Shown here in pieces: positions 16,689 to 24,660 of a stretch of DNA of 64,000 nucleotides. The translations under genes and the position numbers were made by a program. Under the pieces are notes generated by a model, which was given only the letters and a program-made list of their open reading frames with translations, was not told the origin of the DNA and ran no database searches. The number at the start of each line of letters is the position of its first letter. Position 1 is the stretch's first letter. Source of the stretch: CS4-C045 sp963844115 (GTDB lineage Bacteria; Planctomycetota; Planctomycetia; Pirellulales; UBA7805); assembly GCA_963844115.1 (NCBI GenBank), contig CAWJNN010000065.1, forward strand, positions 1-64,000. The letters are read 5' to 3'.

Positions 16689-18929
16689 ATGGATTGGATC
16701 CGCCAGGCCCGCGAGCGCGTGGAACGACAGATGCAATCGATGACGCCAGCCATGCGCTGGGTAACCGTCGGTCTGGTCGCTGCGGTATTGGTGGGTGTCG
16801 TTTCGCTATCGAATCGGCGAGGTCTTCAAGCCGATACGTTCTTGCTCAGCGAATCGATTCCTGCTGGGCAATTGTCCGCAATCGAAGTCGAATTCGCCAA
16901 AGCCGGTTTGACGGATTACGTGGTGGAAGACCGCCGGATCAAGGTCCCAGCCAAGGTAAAAGATCGATACCTGGCAGCGCTGGTGGACGCCGGGGAACTT
17001 CCCCGTGCCTTTGGCGAAATAACCAAAGACGCCATTGATGCAGCAAGCGCTTTTGACAGTCGCGAGCAGAAAGCCGAACGCATGCGGAATGCTAAACAGC
17101 GCGAGCTGGCCGGCATCATATCCGAGATGAAGGGCATTGATTCGGCTCGCGTTCTTTACGATCAGTCTGAATCTACCGGAATTCGTCGCCAGCAGATTCT
17201 TACCGCTTCGGTCAGCGTCACTTCTGAAGACGATCAACCCTTGTCGCTGAAGCAGGTCCGTTCGATCCGGAACCTGGTGGCAAGCGCCATTGCCGGTCTG
17301 GAAACCCATCAGGTTTCTGTCACGGACCTGAATACGGGCCGCAACTACGCCGGCGAGAAAATTACGAACGCTTTCTCCCTGGCCGAGATCCGCTCTGAAC
17401 ACAAGCGGACCCTGGAATTGCAATGGAGGCAGACGATTGTCGAAACGCTCAACTGGCTGCCCGGTGTCGATGCCACCGTGGACGTGAGCCTTCGTGAGTT
17501 GGAAGCGGCGAGTGACGAACCGACCGACCCCCAGTGGCAACCGACCGCTGCCCGGATCGTACTAAACGTTCCCCGCGGTTACGTCGACAAGGTTTGGCTT
17601 AAGCGACAAGACATCCCCGACGATTCGCGCGCCCCGCTGACTCCATCGCGCGATGTAGCCGACCTGGGCCAGGAATTGGCCGACCGTCTGAAAACGCATA
17701 TTGCCGGCACCCTCCCACCAGGCATCCAACTGGATTTGCAAATGTCGCTGTTCGATGATGTTACATCGCAGCATGCCAAAACCGGTTCATCGACTGCCGA
17801 TCGCGTGATGCTAACCTCCTCGCTGCCTGGATTGATCGGGTTGACCGTCGTCGCCTTCCTCGGGATCGTCACGCTTTTGTGGAGCGTTCGCAAGAAACCG
17901 CCTGGGATCGACATAGACAGCGAACCACCTACGGCGGACGAGCCGACCACGGCGTCAAGTCAGCCGCTGGACGTGGACCAACGACTTAAGTCAGCAATGG
18001 TGAAGTCGGTGAACCAGTATGACGCTGGGCGTCCGGCGGTGATGATGCCGTCCCAGCGGCTGCCCTCCGAGGACGAGAATAGCGGAAGCTGGGTTCGCGC
18101 CGACAGCCGCCTCGTTCCTGGCCCCCAGATTACTGGTATTGATCTAAACGATTTGACGACGTCGCGTATCGCGCCAGTGCATGACGATCTGCCCTCCGTG
18201 GCCGACGTCAGCGCCAAGCCGTTCGGCTTTTTGAGCCAGGCCAGTTCTGACGACCTGATCGAGCTGCTGCAGCAAGAAAACAGTCAGGTTATCGCCGTTA
18301 CGTTTTCGCATCTCGATCCTACGATTGCGGCCAAGGTTTTGAACCGATTGCCGAAGGATTTGCAGGTCGACGTTGTGCGACGAATGGAAGGCATGGATTC
18401 GATTAGCGAAAGAGTCACAGGTGAAATTGAAGAAAGCCTTGAACTTCGTTTCGCCGAACTAATGCGCCGATCGCAGCGTCGTAGCGTCGGTCAAAAGGCA
18501 ATGAAGCAAATCCTGCAGGCCGCCGGCACCAAAACACGCCGACGAATCTCGAGTGAAATCAATGGGGAGAGTGGCGCGTTGACGAAGGAAACGGCTGCCG
18601 GCGTTGATGCCGGGCACACGGCACCGCAAGCGCCCGTCTTTGAAGATGTCCTCGCCCTGGACGATGATGCACTGCGGCGGGTAATTGGTGCGGCGGATCC
18701 CAAAGACGTGGTATTGTCGCTGGCCGGTAGTGAACGCGATGTGATCGATCGGGTACTGAGGAACATGAAACCACGCGACGCGAGTCGTTTGCGGCGAGCA
18801 TTTCATGCGATCGACCCACTCAGCCTGACCGATGTTAACGGCAGCCAGGATAAGATCGCTATCCTTGCGGCTCGCATGGACCAGAACGGCCGGTTACGAC
18901 CATCTTCCGTGTCGACCAGCCACGCCTGA
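16689..18929 (+). CDS. fliF: Fused MS-ring and switch protein FliF-FliG
   Basis: The ATG at 16689 (MDWIRQARERV) is preceded by GAGGAAACGGTG. The 746-residue product has an N-terminal membrane helix (about 21-42), two ring-building motifs (about 45-103 and 125-220), a shortened third FliF region to about 350, and the second membrane helix (about 372-400). After a 100-residue linker it continues in frame as FliG: the middle domain at about 508-590 (KPFGFLSQASSDDLIELLQQ, HLDPTIAAKVLNRLPKDLQ) and the C-terminal torque domain at about 645-740 (FEDVLALDDDALRRVIG, DVIDRVLRNMKPRDASRL). I find no FliG N-terminal domain, the part that normally binds the FliF tail. The acidic pair after the torque-helix Arg in enterobacterial FliG is not kept (RRAF here). 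FliH follows 55 bases later. Confidence 0.9.
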   Translation: MDWIRQARERVERQMQSMTPAMRWVTVGLVAAVLVGVVSLSNRRGLQADTFLLSESIPAGQLSAIEVEFAKAGLTDYVVEDRRIKVPAKVKDRYLAALVDAGELPRAFGEITKDAIDAASAFDSREQKAERMRNAKQRELAGIISEMKGIDSARVLYDQSESTGIRRQQILTASVSVTSEDDQPLSLKQVRSIRNLVASAIAGLETHQVSVTDLNTGRNYAGEKITNAFSLAEIRSEHKRTLELQWRQTIVETLNWLPGVDATVDVSLRELEAASDEPTDPQWQPTAARIVLNVPRGYVDKVWLKRQDIPDDSRAPLTPSRDVADLGQELADRLKTHIAGTLPPGIQLDLQMSLFDDVTSQHAKTGSSTADRVMLTSSLPGLIGLTVVAFLGIVTLLWSVRKKPPGIDIDSEPPTADEPTTASSQPLDVDQRLKSAMVKSVNQYDAGRPAVMMPSQRLPSEDENSGSWVRADSRLVPGPQITGIDLNDLTTSRIAPVHDDLPSVADVSAKPFGFLSQASSDDLIELLQQENSQVIAVTFSHLDPTIAAKVLNRLPKDLQVDVVRRMEGMDSISERVTGEIEESLELRFAELMRRSQRRSVGQKAMKQILQAAGTKTRRRISSEINGESGALTKETAAGVDAGHTAPQAPVFEDVLALDDDALRRVIGAADPKDVVLSLAGSERDVIDRVLRNMKPRDASRLRRAFHAIDPLSLTDVNGSQDKIAILAARMDQNGRLRPSSVSTSHA

Positions 18930-18984
18930 CGATCCCTGATTTCGGCACGAATACTTGAACCCCATCGCACCCAGAGAATCCTCC

Positions 18985-19677
18985 ATGTCCGGCGTTTTGA
19001 GAGACCCCCCAGAAGGCAGCTGGAATTCGGCTAAGTTTCAGTTTTCGGAGATGACTGCCGCCGCCCCCAGTAGACACATCGCCATCAACCGTAAATCCGT
19101 AACGCAACAACAGGTAGTCGAGCCAGAGTCACCGCCAGAGTCTGCGCTGCAATCAGCCCACGTTCAGCCGTTGCCGGTGCGCCCAGCGCCATTGCCGTCC
19201 AACAGTCAGAACGCGATTCGAGGCGCCCAGCAGAGTCGCTACAGTGCGACCGCGGCGCTCAACGAACTCGTCCGTCAACTAAATGACGTCCATCAGGGTT
19301 GGCGTGGCGAAGCGGAAAAGCAAATGATTGATCTGGCATTCGCCTTGGCGGAACGCATCGTACGACGAGAAATCGCTCGCTCGCCCGACATTCCACTGGA
19401 CCTGGTCCGTGAAGCACTTGATCTGGTTGGTCGAAACAAACCGTTACGCATTATCATGCATCCCACGGATCACCGCGAGAACCTGGACGAACTACGGCGT
19501 ATGGCGGCGGCGGTCCATCGGACGGGCGAAGTGGAATTAGTGGCGGATCAATCCGTGGAACCTGGCGGGTGCGTCGTTGAAACGCCTGATGGGCGTGTCG
19601 ATCAAACCGTCAGTGCTCAATTGACCCGGATCCGCGAAGAGCTGCAGCTTTCCGACAGTGGCGAACAACACGCCTAA
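18985..19677 (+). CDS. fliH: Flagellar export regulator FliH
   Basis: FliH forms the peripheral stalk of the export ATPase with FliI. The 230-residue product has a variable Pro/Gln-rich N-terminus and the family's C-terminal half: a helix with IDLAFALAERIVRREIARSP, DLVREALDLVGRNKPLRIIMHP, and the beta segment VELVADQSVEPGGCVVETPDGRVDQTVSAQLTRIREEL. I chose the ATG at 18985; a TTG at 18955 is also in frame. It lies between the FliF-FliG fusion and fliI, the usual place. Confidence 0.85.
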   Translation: MSGVLRDPPEGSWNSAKFQFSEMTAAAPSRHIAINRKSVTQQQVVEPESPPESALQSAHVQPLPVRPAPLPSNSQNAIRGAQQSRYSATAALNELVRQLNDVHQGWRGEAEKQMIDLAFALAERIVRREIARSPDIPLDLVREALDLVGRNKPLRIIMHPTDHRENLDELRRMAAAVHRTGEVELVADQSVEPGGCVVETPDGRVDQTVSAQLTRIREELQLSDSGEQHA

Positions 19678-19742
19678 CGTTGGCGGCGTAATTTCCCGAT
19701 TCGCTCGCCGCACTCGATAAACACAGACGAACGATCTTCTGG

Positions 19743-21074
19743 ATGCAAGCGATCATAAAGCAGCTGGGGACTATCGTGCCGACGCAGATCGAAGGCACGA
19801 TCGTGCGCACGTCCGGCAGCACCGCGGCCGCCGCGGGTTTGCCTGTGGCTGTGGGTGCTGAAGTCGAGATCCAACGACAGACGGGACCACCTGTTCCGGC
19901 CGAAGTCATCGGCTTTCAAGATGATTTGACGCTACTTTTTCCCCTGACGCCCATGACGGGCGTGCGACGAGGTCATCGAGTCCGCTTGCGTCGATCCGCT
20001 TCCTGGGTTGCAGTTGGCGATGCGATCCTGGGACGAGTGACCGACGCCTGGGGACAAATGATTGACGGCCACGCGGCGCCCGTTCTGACGGACCGCGTGC
20101 CGCGCGAGCGAGCTGCCCCGCCCGCTCTATCAAGGCCTCCTGCCCGGATACCCCTATCGACCGGAGTTCGAGCGATCGATGGACTGCTCACGTGTGGCTT
20201 GGGACAACGGATGGGCATCTTTGCCGCCGCCGGTGTCGGCAAGAGCACGCTGATGGCGACCATGGCACGGCACTCGTCATCGGACGTGAACGTGATTGCA
20301 CTGGTCGGCGAGCGTGGACGGGAGGTCAACGAATTCATACACAACGAGCTGGGTCCGGAAGGAATGGCGAAGAGCGTCGTGGTGGTCGCGACCAGCGATC
20401 AACCGGCACCACTTCGCCTCCGCGCTGCGTTTACCGCAACAGCCATTGCCGAATACTTCAGGGATCGTGGAAAGAACGTCCTCCTGCTGGTCGACTCGAT
20501 GACTCGAGTCGCCATGGCCCAGCGTGAGATAGGGCTCGCCGCCGGCGAACCGCCAACGACACGTGGTTATCCGCCCAGTGTGTATGGCATGCTGCCGCGT
20601 CTTGTGGAACGGGCCGGCGTCACCTCCTCCGCGGCGATCACAGCGTTCTATTCGGTACTGGTCGAAGGGGACGATCCGCAGGAGCCTGTCAGTGACATTC
20701 TGCGAGGTTTGCTGGACGGCCACTGCACCCTCTCCACGCAGTTAGCGGCGGAAGGACAATATCCCGCGATCGATATTGTCAACAGCATCAGCCGGCTGAT
20801 GCCAGTGATTGCCGACGAAGATCATCTTGCCGCGGCGCGTCGGATTCGCCGGCTGGTTGCCGTCTACCGCGACCACGCAGATGTCATTTCAGTTGGCGCC
20901 TATCGTGCCGGCAGCGATCCCCTTATTGATGAAGCGATCGCAATGCGTGAAGCGATCCGGGCCTTTATCCTCCAGCATCGCGACGAACCTAGCGATCTCC
21001 CGTCTGCCTGTCGCGCGTTGCGAGAACTCTCCTTGTCGGCGGCGTCTCGATCGGTCGTTGCGACGTCGGGGTGA
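19743..21074 (+). CDS. fliI: Flagellum-specific export ATPase FliI
   Basis: The 443-residue length is typical. It powers protein export at the base of the flagellum together with FliH and FliJ. Visible motifs: beta-barrel domain to about residue 95, Walker A AAAGVGKST at 161-169, GERGREVNEFI, Walker B VLLLVDSMTR near 245, and the conserved GEPPTTRGYPPSVYGMLPRLVERAG. The C-terminal helical part ends with EPSDLPSACRALREL. The start is ATG at 19743, 65 bases after fliH. Confidence 0.95.
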   Translation: MQAIIKQLGTIVPTQIEGTIVRTSGSTAAAAGLPVAVGAEVEIQRQTGPPVPAEVIGFQDDLTLLFPLTPMTGVRRGHRVRLRRSASWVAVGDAILGRVTDAWGQMIDGHAAPVLTDRVPRERAAPPALSRPPARIPLSTGVRAIDGLLTCGLGQRMGIFAAAGVGKSTLMATMARHSSSDVNVIALVGERGREVNEFIHNELGPEGMAKSVVVVATSDQPAPLRLRAAFTATAIAEYFRDRGKNVLLLVDSMTRVAMAQREIGLAAGEPPTTRGYPPSVYGMLPRLVERAGVTSSAAITAFYSVLVEGDDPQEPVSDILRGLLDGHCTLSTQLAAEGQYPAIDIVNSISRLMPVIADEDHLAAARRIRRLVAVYRDHADVISVGAYRAGSDPLIDEAIAMREAIRAFILQHRDEPSDLPSACRALRELSLSAASRSVVATSG

Positions 21075-21129
21075 CGGCCAGCACAAACAGGACGCCGGGA
21101 TTCACCGCCACGTTGAATCCTGCCAAGCC

Positions 21130-21579
21130 ATGAAAAAATTCTCGCTCGAATACCTTTTGAAGCTCCGCGATCTCGCGCGTCGTCAACAGCAGTCAACGCT
21201 AGCGGAATGCCAGGTGGCGATCGCAGAAATAGAGTCGCAGTTGATGCGCGTCGAGCAACCATTGAGGGAGGCGAAGGAGAGGCCAGCACTGACTGCGTCC
21301 GGTGGCCTGACGAAAGTGCTTGACGTCAAGGCGAACTACGAATTCATCCGGGGCCTTGAGGTTCGCCAGCGACAGCTGAAAGACGAATTAAGCGAGCTGG
21401 CGAGGCAATTGGAGAAGGAGCGCGAGGTGTTCCAGCAGGTCGACCGTGACGCGAAAGCTTTAGAGAAACTACGCAAGAGACACGCGATGGCACAGCTTCG
21501 GAGCGAGACTCGTTTGGAGTCCTTCCGGCTTGATCAGCTGTCGCAACACACCAAACCCAACGACCGAATCTACCGGTAA
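21130..21579 (+). CDS. fliJ: Flagellar export chaperone FliJ
   Basis: The 149-residue, almost wholly coiled-coil protein has the FliJ start pattern MKKFSLEYLLKLRDLARRQQQ and long heptads rich in Glu, Lys, Arg and Leu. FliJ is the central-stalk analogue of the FliI ring. I used the ATG at 21130 because fliI ends at 21074 and this start matches the family; the frame is open further upstream inside fliI without relation. Low conservation of the family makes position an important part of the evidence. Confidence 0.8.
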   Translation: MKKFSLEYLLKLRDLARRQQQSTLAECQVAIAEIESQLMRVEQPLREAKERPALTASGGLTKVLDVKANYEFIRGLEVRQRQLKDELSELARQLEKEREVFQQVDRDAKALEKLRKRHAMAQLRSETRLESFRLDQLSQHTKPNDRIYR

Positions 21580-21673
21580 CGGTTGGACTTGATCTAGCCA
21601 TCTAGTTTTGACGACACTAGCCGCCCGCGCTAGCGGGAACTCTGGCTGAAAGCTCTCTTTTTACGGTTCAGCA

Positions 21674-21925
21674 ATGCCGCCCGGACAAAATCAGGCAGCG
21701 ACCGAACTGCCGGTTGCAATTCGATTGGGCCGAACACGCATGTCGGCGATCGAAGTCGCCGAAATTGACGAGGGCGTGCTTGTCGTGTTGGAGCAGTCGG
21801 TAGACGAACTGCTGGACGTGTTTGCAAATGATCGCTTGATCGCGCGCGGTGAAATCGTAGTTGTCGAAGATAGATTTTGTGTAAAGATTACCGAGCTTGT
21901 CACGCACCTCAACGAAGTGGCTTGA
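21674..21925 (+). CDS. fliN: Flagellar switch protein FliN, minimal form
   Basis: At 83 residues this is essentially one SpoA domain: LPVAIRLGRTRMSAIEVAEIDEGVLVVLEQSVDELLDVFANDRLIARGEIVVVEDRFCVKITEL, with the GRTRM pattern and the ARGEVVVVD-type strand. FliN forms the bottom of the C-ring with FliM and binds FliH. No FliM gene is present in the window. It lies 94 bases after fliJ and six bases before fliO. Confidence 0.88.
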   Translation: MPPGQNQAATELPVAIRLGRTRMSAIEVAEIDEGVLVVLEQSVDELLDVFANDRLIARGEIVVVEDRFCVKITELVTHLNEVA

Positions 21926-21930
21926 ATTCG

Positions 21931-22665
21931 ATGCGAGTTGATCACATGGCTTGCCTACGCTCATCGAGCCCGCTGTCGGAACCGCTCTGGACGATGATCA
22001 TCAAATCAAAACACGATCTTCGACAATTCCGTTGGCACCGTGTCGGAATAATTGCGATCGCTATAGGCGTGCTGACTTCAAATCCAGCGATGTCGCAACA
22101 GCAGGACCAATACCGCAACGCCCCGGTCACCTACGAACAGCCCGTGCGAGAGGACTTTCGGGACCCGGCATCTTCCGACGATGCCAGGGCCGGCGAGCTG
22201 TGGACAAAAGATCAAAGTAGGACGGCCGAACCACCTCTCCGATTGCGCAACGCGGACAGCAAATCAGAAGCGGCCGACTCCACCAATACGACATGGTTCG
22301 GCTCGTTCCTGTCCATGTTAGGTAGCCTTTCGGTGGTGCTCGCCCTGTTCTTTGCCATCGCCTGGTTCACGAAACGTCAATTGCCGGCCGGTGGAACGGC
22401 GTTGCCGCGCGAAGTGCTGGACGTCCTGGGGCGTGCTCCACTGGGCCCCCGTCAGAACGTTCACCTTGTGCAGCTCGGCAACCGGTTGCTGCTGGTCGCG
22501 GTTTCGCCAAATAGCGCTCAGACGCTTGCCGAAGTGACGGACCAGCACGAGATAGATCAACTCGTCGGACTCTGTACGCCCTCCAGATCACCGCGCAATG
22601 GCCGAGGCCTGCTGGACTTTATTTCTCGACCGACACGAACGCGACCGGAGGTCAGCGATGTCTGA
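21931..22665 (+). CDS. fliO: Flagellar biosynthesis protein FliO
   Basis: The frame contains a possible signal or membrane segment (VGIIAIAIGVLTSNPAMSQ), a hydrophilic stretch of about 80 residues, then one strong membrane helix (MLGSLSVVLALFFAIAWFTK) followed by the FliO core EVLDVLGRAPLGPRQNVHLVQLGNRLLLVAV. FliO assists assembly of the FliP/FliR core. The first ATG not overlapping fliN is 21931; 21994 gives a neater signal peptide and is the main alternative. It overlaps fliP by eight bases. Confidence 0.8.
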   Translation: MRVDHMACLRSSSPLSEPLWTMIIKSKHDLRQFRWHRVGIIAIAIGVLTSNPAMSQQQDQYRNAPVTYEQPVREDFRDPASSDDARAGELWTKDQSRTAEPPLRLRNADSKSEAADSTNTTWFGSFLSMLGSLSVVLALFFAIAWFTKRQLPAGGTALPREVLDVLGRAPLGPRQNVHLVQLGNRLLLVAVSPNSAQTLAEVTDQHEIDQLVGLCTPSRSPRNGRGLLDFISRPTRTRPEVSDV

Positions 22666-23581
22666 TATCTCGGTCGATGGACGGCGCTCGCTACGGTGCT
22701 CGCCACGGCGCTCGCTACGGTGCTCGCCACGGTGCTCGCCACGGTGCTCGCTACGGCGTTCGCCACGCTGTTCGCCACGGTGCGTTGTGGCAGCTTTACG
22801 GACCGTGTTTCCGGTTTTGGTGCTGTGGCTGTGGCTCGCCGTTCCGGCCAGCGCAGACACACCGCCTCCGATGGATTCGCCGACCGATGCGCTGATCGAT
22901 GTGGCGAGTTCCGACTGGCTCAGTCCCGAAACTTTGAACTCAACGCTAAAGACAGTTCTGCTGTTGGGCGTGCTCAGCCTCGCGCCGGCCGTGCTGTTGA
23001 TGACGACCAGCTTCGTGCGAATCGTCATTGTGCTGGGGTTGCTCAGGCAGGCACTCGGCATCCAGCAACTTCCCTCAACGCAAGTCGTCACGTCGCTGGC
23101 GATGTTCATGTCACTGGTGATCATGACGCCCGTGTGGCAGCAGGTTTACCAAGAGGGGGTTGGCCCGTACACGCAAAAAGAAAAGTCGTTAGCAGAAGCG
23201 TGGCGGGATGGAGTCAAACCGGTTCGGCGATTCATGAGCCTTCAGATCGATGCCACCGGTAACCAGGAAGATATTTACTTGTTTCTCAAGTATATGCCGC
23301 GCAGCACGGAACCTGAAACGTACGACGATGTCCCGCTAGCGGCCCTGTTACCAGCCTTTCTGTTAAGCGAACTCAAGACCGCGTTTCTCATCGGGTTCCA
23401 GATATTCATTCCGTTTTTGATTCTCGACATGGTGGTGGCCAGCGTAACGGTGACGATGGGAATGGTAATGTTACCGCCTGCGATGATTTCGCTACCGTTC
23501 AAATTATTATTGTTCGTTCTGGTCGATGGATGGAATCTGGTGGTCGGCATGTTATTGGAAAGCTTTCAGCCATTTCTGTGA
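22658..23581 (+). CDS. fliP: Flagellar export gate protein FliP
   Basis: The FliP core is unmistakable: LSLAPAVLLMTTSFVRIVIVLGLLRQALG, SLAMFMSLVIMTPVW, LLPAFLLSELKTAFLIGFQIFIPFLILDMVVASV, and GMVMLPPAMISLPFKLLLFVLVDGW. The protein has a signal peptide ending PASA before the mature part, as in other FliP. The ATG at 22658 overlaps the fliO stop (ATGTCTGA), suggesting coupling, but it adds about 40 residues of Arg-Cys-Ser-Pro repeats encoded by a 12-bp minisatellite. A GTG at 22787 would start directly at the signal peptide (VAALRTVFPVLVLWLWL) and is a realistic alternative start. Confidence 0.9.
   Translation: MSDISVDGRRSLRCSPRRSLRCSPRCSPRCSLRRSPRCSPRCVVAALRTVFPVLVLWLWLAVPASADTPPPMDSPTDALIDVASSDWLSPETLNSTLKTVLLLGVLSLAPAVLLMTTSFVRIVIVLGLLRQALGIQQLPSTQVVTSLAMFMSLVIMTPVWQQVYQEGVGPYTQKEKSLAEAWRDGVKPVRRFMSLQIDATGNQEDIYLFLKYMPRSTEPETYDDVPLAALLPAFLLSELKTAFLIGFQIFIPFLILDMVVASVTVTMGMVMLPPAMISLPFKLLLFVLVDGWNLVVGMLLESFQPFL
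22681..22783. repeat. 12-bp minisatellite at the 5-prime end of fliP
   Basis: Eight or more copies of a 12-base unit, ACGGYGCTCGCY, run in tandem from 22681. In the fliP frame they give R-(R/C)-S-(L/P) repeats; in another frame they give Ala/Thr/Leu/Val repeats with TVLA and TALA units. Length in whole codons keeps the frame. Confidence 0.9.
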
Positions 23582-23614
23582 TCAGGGTCGCAGGCCACAT
23601 GAAGGAAGCCAGGG

Positions 23615-23881
23615 ATGACACCTGAAGATGCGATCGACATAGGTCGAGCGGCGATCATGATGATGTTGCTGACCACGGCCCCCGTCCTGTTGACCGGTCT
23701 GTTGATCGGCCTACTGACTGGATTCCTGCAGGCCGTTACCCAGGTTCAAGAACAGGTCATTTCGGTCGTGCCCAAGATTATTGCTGTGGCCGTGGTGCTA
23801 ACGCTGACGCTGCCATGGTTGGTGAATCATTTGGTTCAGTATTCGCGCGATCTGATCTCGGCCATTCCTGGAAATCTGTGA
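23615..23881 (+). CDS. fliQ: Flagellar export gate protein FliQ
   Basis: This is an 88-residue, two-helix membrane protein with the family pattern DAIDIGRAAIMMMLLTTAPVLLTGLLIGLLTGFLQAVTQVQEQVISVVPKIIAV. FliQ packs around the FliP/FliR core of the export gate. It lies 33 bases after fliP and five bases before fliR. Confidence 0.95.
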   Translation: MTPEDAIDIGRAAIMMMLLTTAPVLLTGLLIGLLTGFLQAVTQVQEQVISVVPKIIAVAVVLTLTLPWLVNHLVQYSRDLISAIPGNL

Positions 23882-23886
23882 CGAAG

Positions 23887-24651
23887 ATGCCCTTTCCCGT
23901 TCATCCTGACCAGGTCGCAATGTTGGCACTCGTGGTCGCCCGCGTCGCGCCCCTGGTGATCGTCGCACCGATATTTGGCTCACGGAACGTACCGCTTCAT
24001 CTCAGGCTCTTGCTGGCTGTGGTTCTCGGCTTGCTGGTCTCGCCGTTGTGGTTGAACACTTCCGCCGGGGCGTTTCAAGGTGCGCCGGCCCTGGTTCTGG
24101 CGCTGGCTGCGGAAGCGGTGATTGGACTGAGCCTTGGATTGGCGGTATTGATCATTTTTCATGGTGCGGAACTGGCAGGGAGATTGATCGGACAGACCGG
24201 TGGTCTTGTCTTGAGCGACGGAGCTGGTGGCGAACTGCCGGGAGGAGCGGCCGTGCCGGCGCAACTGTTGTATCTGGTCGCGCTGGCAATCTTTGTCGCG
24301 ATGGGCGGGCATCGCCAGGTCGTTGGCGCGCTGCTTGAGAGTTTTCAATCCATGCCACCCGGAAGTAGCCTGATGCCGATCCGCGTAACGGCGGCAACGA
24401 CGAATCTGCTGGCAGGCAGTTTCCAGTTGGCGATCCGAACCGCCGCTCCAGTAATTATTGCTCTGTTAATGGCCAATCTTGCGATTGGCGTCTTGAGCCG
24501 CGGTGTTCCACAGTTAAACAGCCTGTTCGTGGGTTTTGGCCTGAACGTGTTTATCATCCTGGCGGCGTTGCTCTTTTCGATTTCAGCAATGACCTATCTG
24601 TTTGGCAACCATGTCGAATCCCAGCTGCAGCTTTGGCAACAGCAACTCTAA
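23887..24651 (+). CDS. fliR: Flagellar export gate protein FliR
   Basis: The 254-residue product has about six membrane segments and FliR hallmarks: LALVVARVAPLVIVAPIFGSRNVPLHLRLLLAVVLGLLV, the long segment EAVIGLSLGLAVLIIFHGAELAGRLIGQTGG, and VIIALLMANLAIGVLSRGVPQLNSLFVGFGLNVFI. It completes the gate core with FliP. The ATG at 23887 lies just past the fliQ stop; earlier in-frame codons fall inside fliQ. Confidence 0.95.
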   Translation: MPFPVHPDQVAMLALVVARVAPLVIVAPIFGSRNVPLHLRLLLAVVLGLLVSPLWLNTSAGAFQGAPALVLALAAEAVIGLSLGLAVLIIFHGAELAGRLIGQTGGLVLSDGAGGELPGGAAVPAQLLYLVALAIFVAMGGHRQVVGALLESFQSMPPGSSLMPIRVTAATTNLLAGSFQLAIRTAAPVIIALLMANLAIGVLSRGVPQLNSLFVGFGLNVFIILAALLFSISAMTYLFGNHVESQLQLWQQQL

Positions 24652-24660
24652 GGTGCCGAA

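Noticed and set aside
22696..23262. Plus-strand frame with TVLATALA repeats overlapping fliP
   Set aside because: It is a shifted reading of the fliP minisatellite and core; the fliP frame has clear family conservation.
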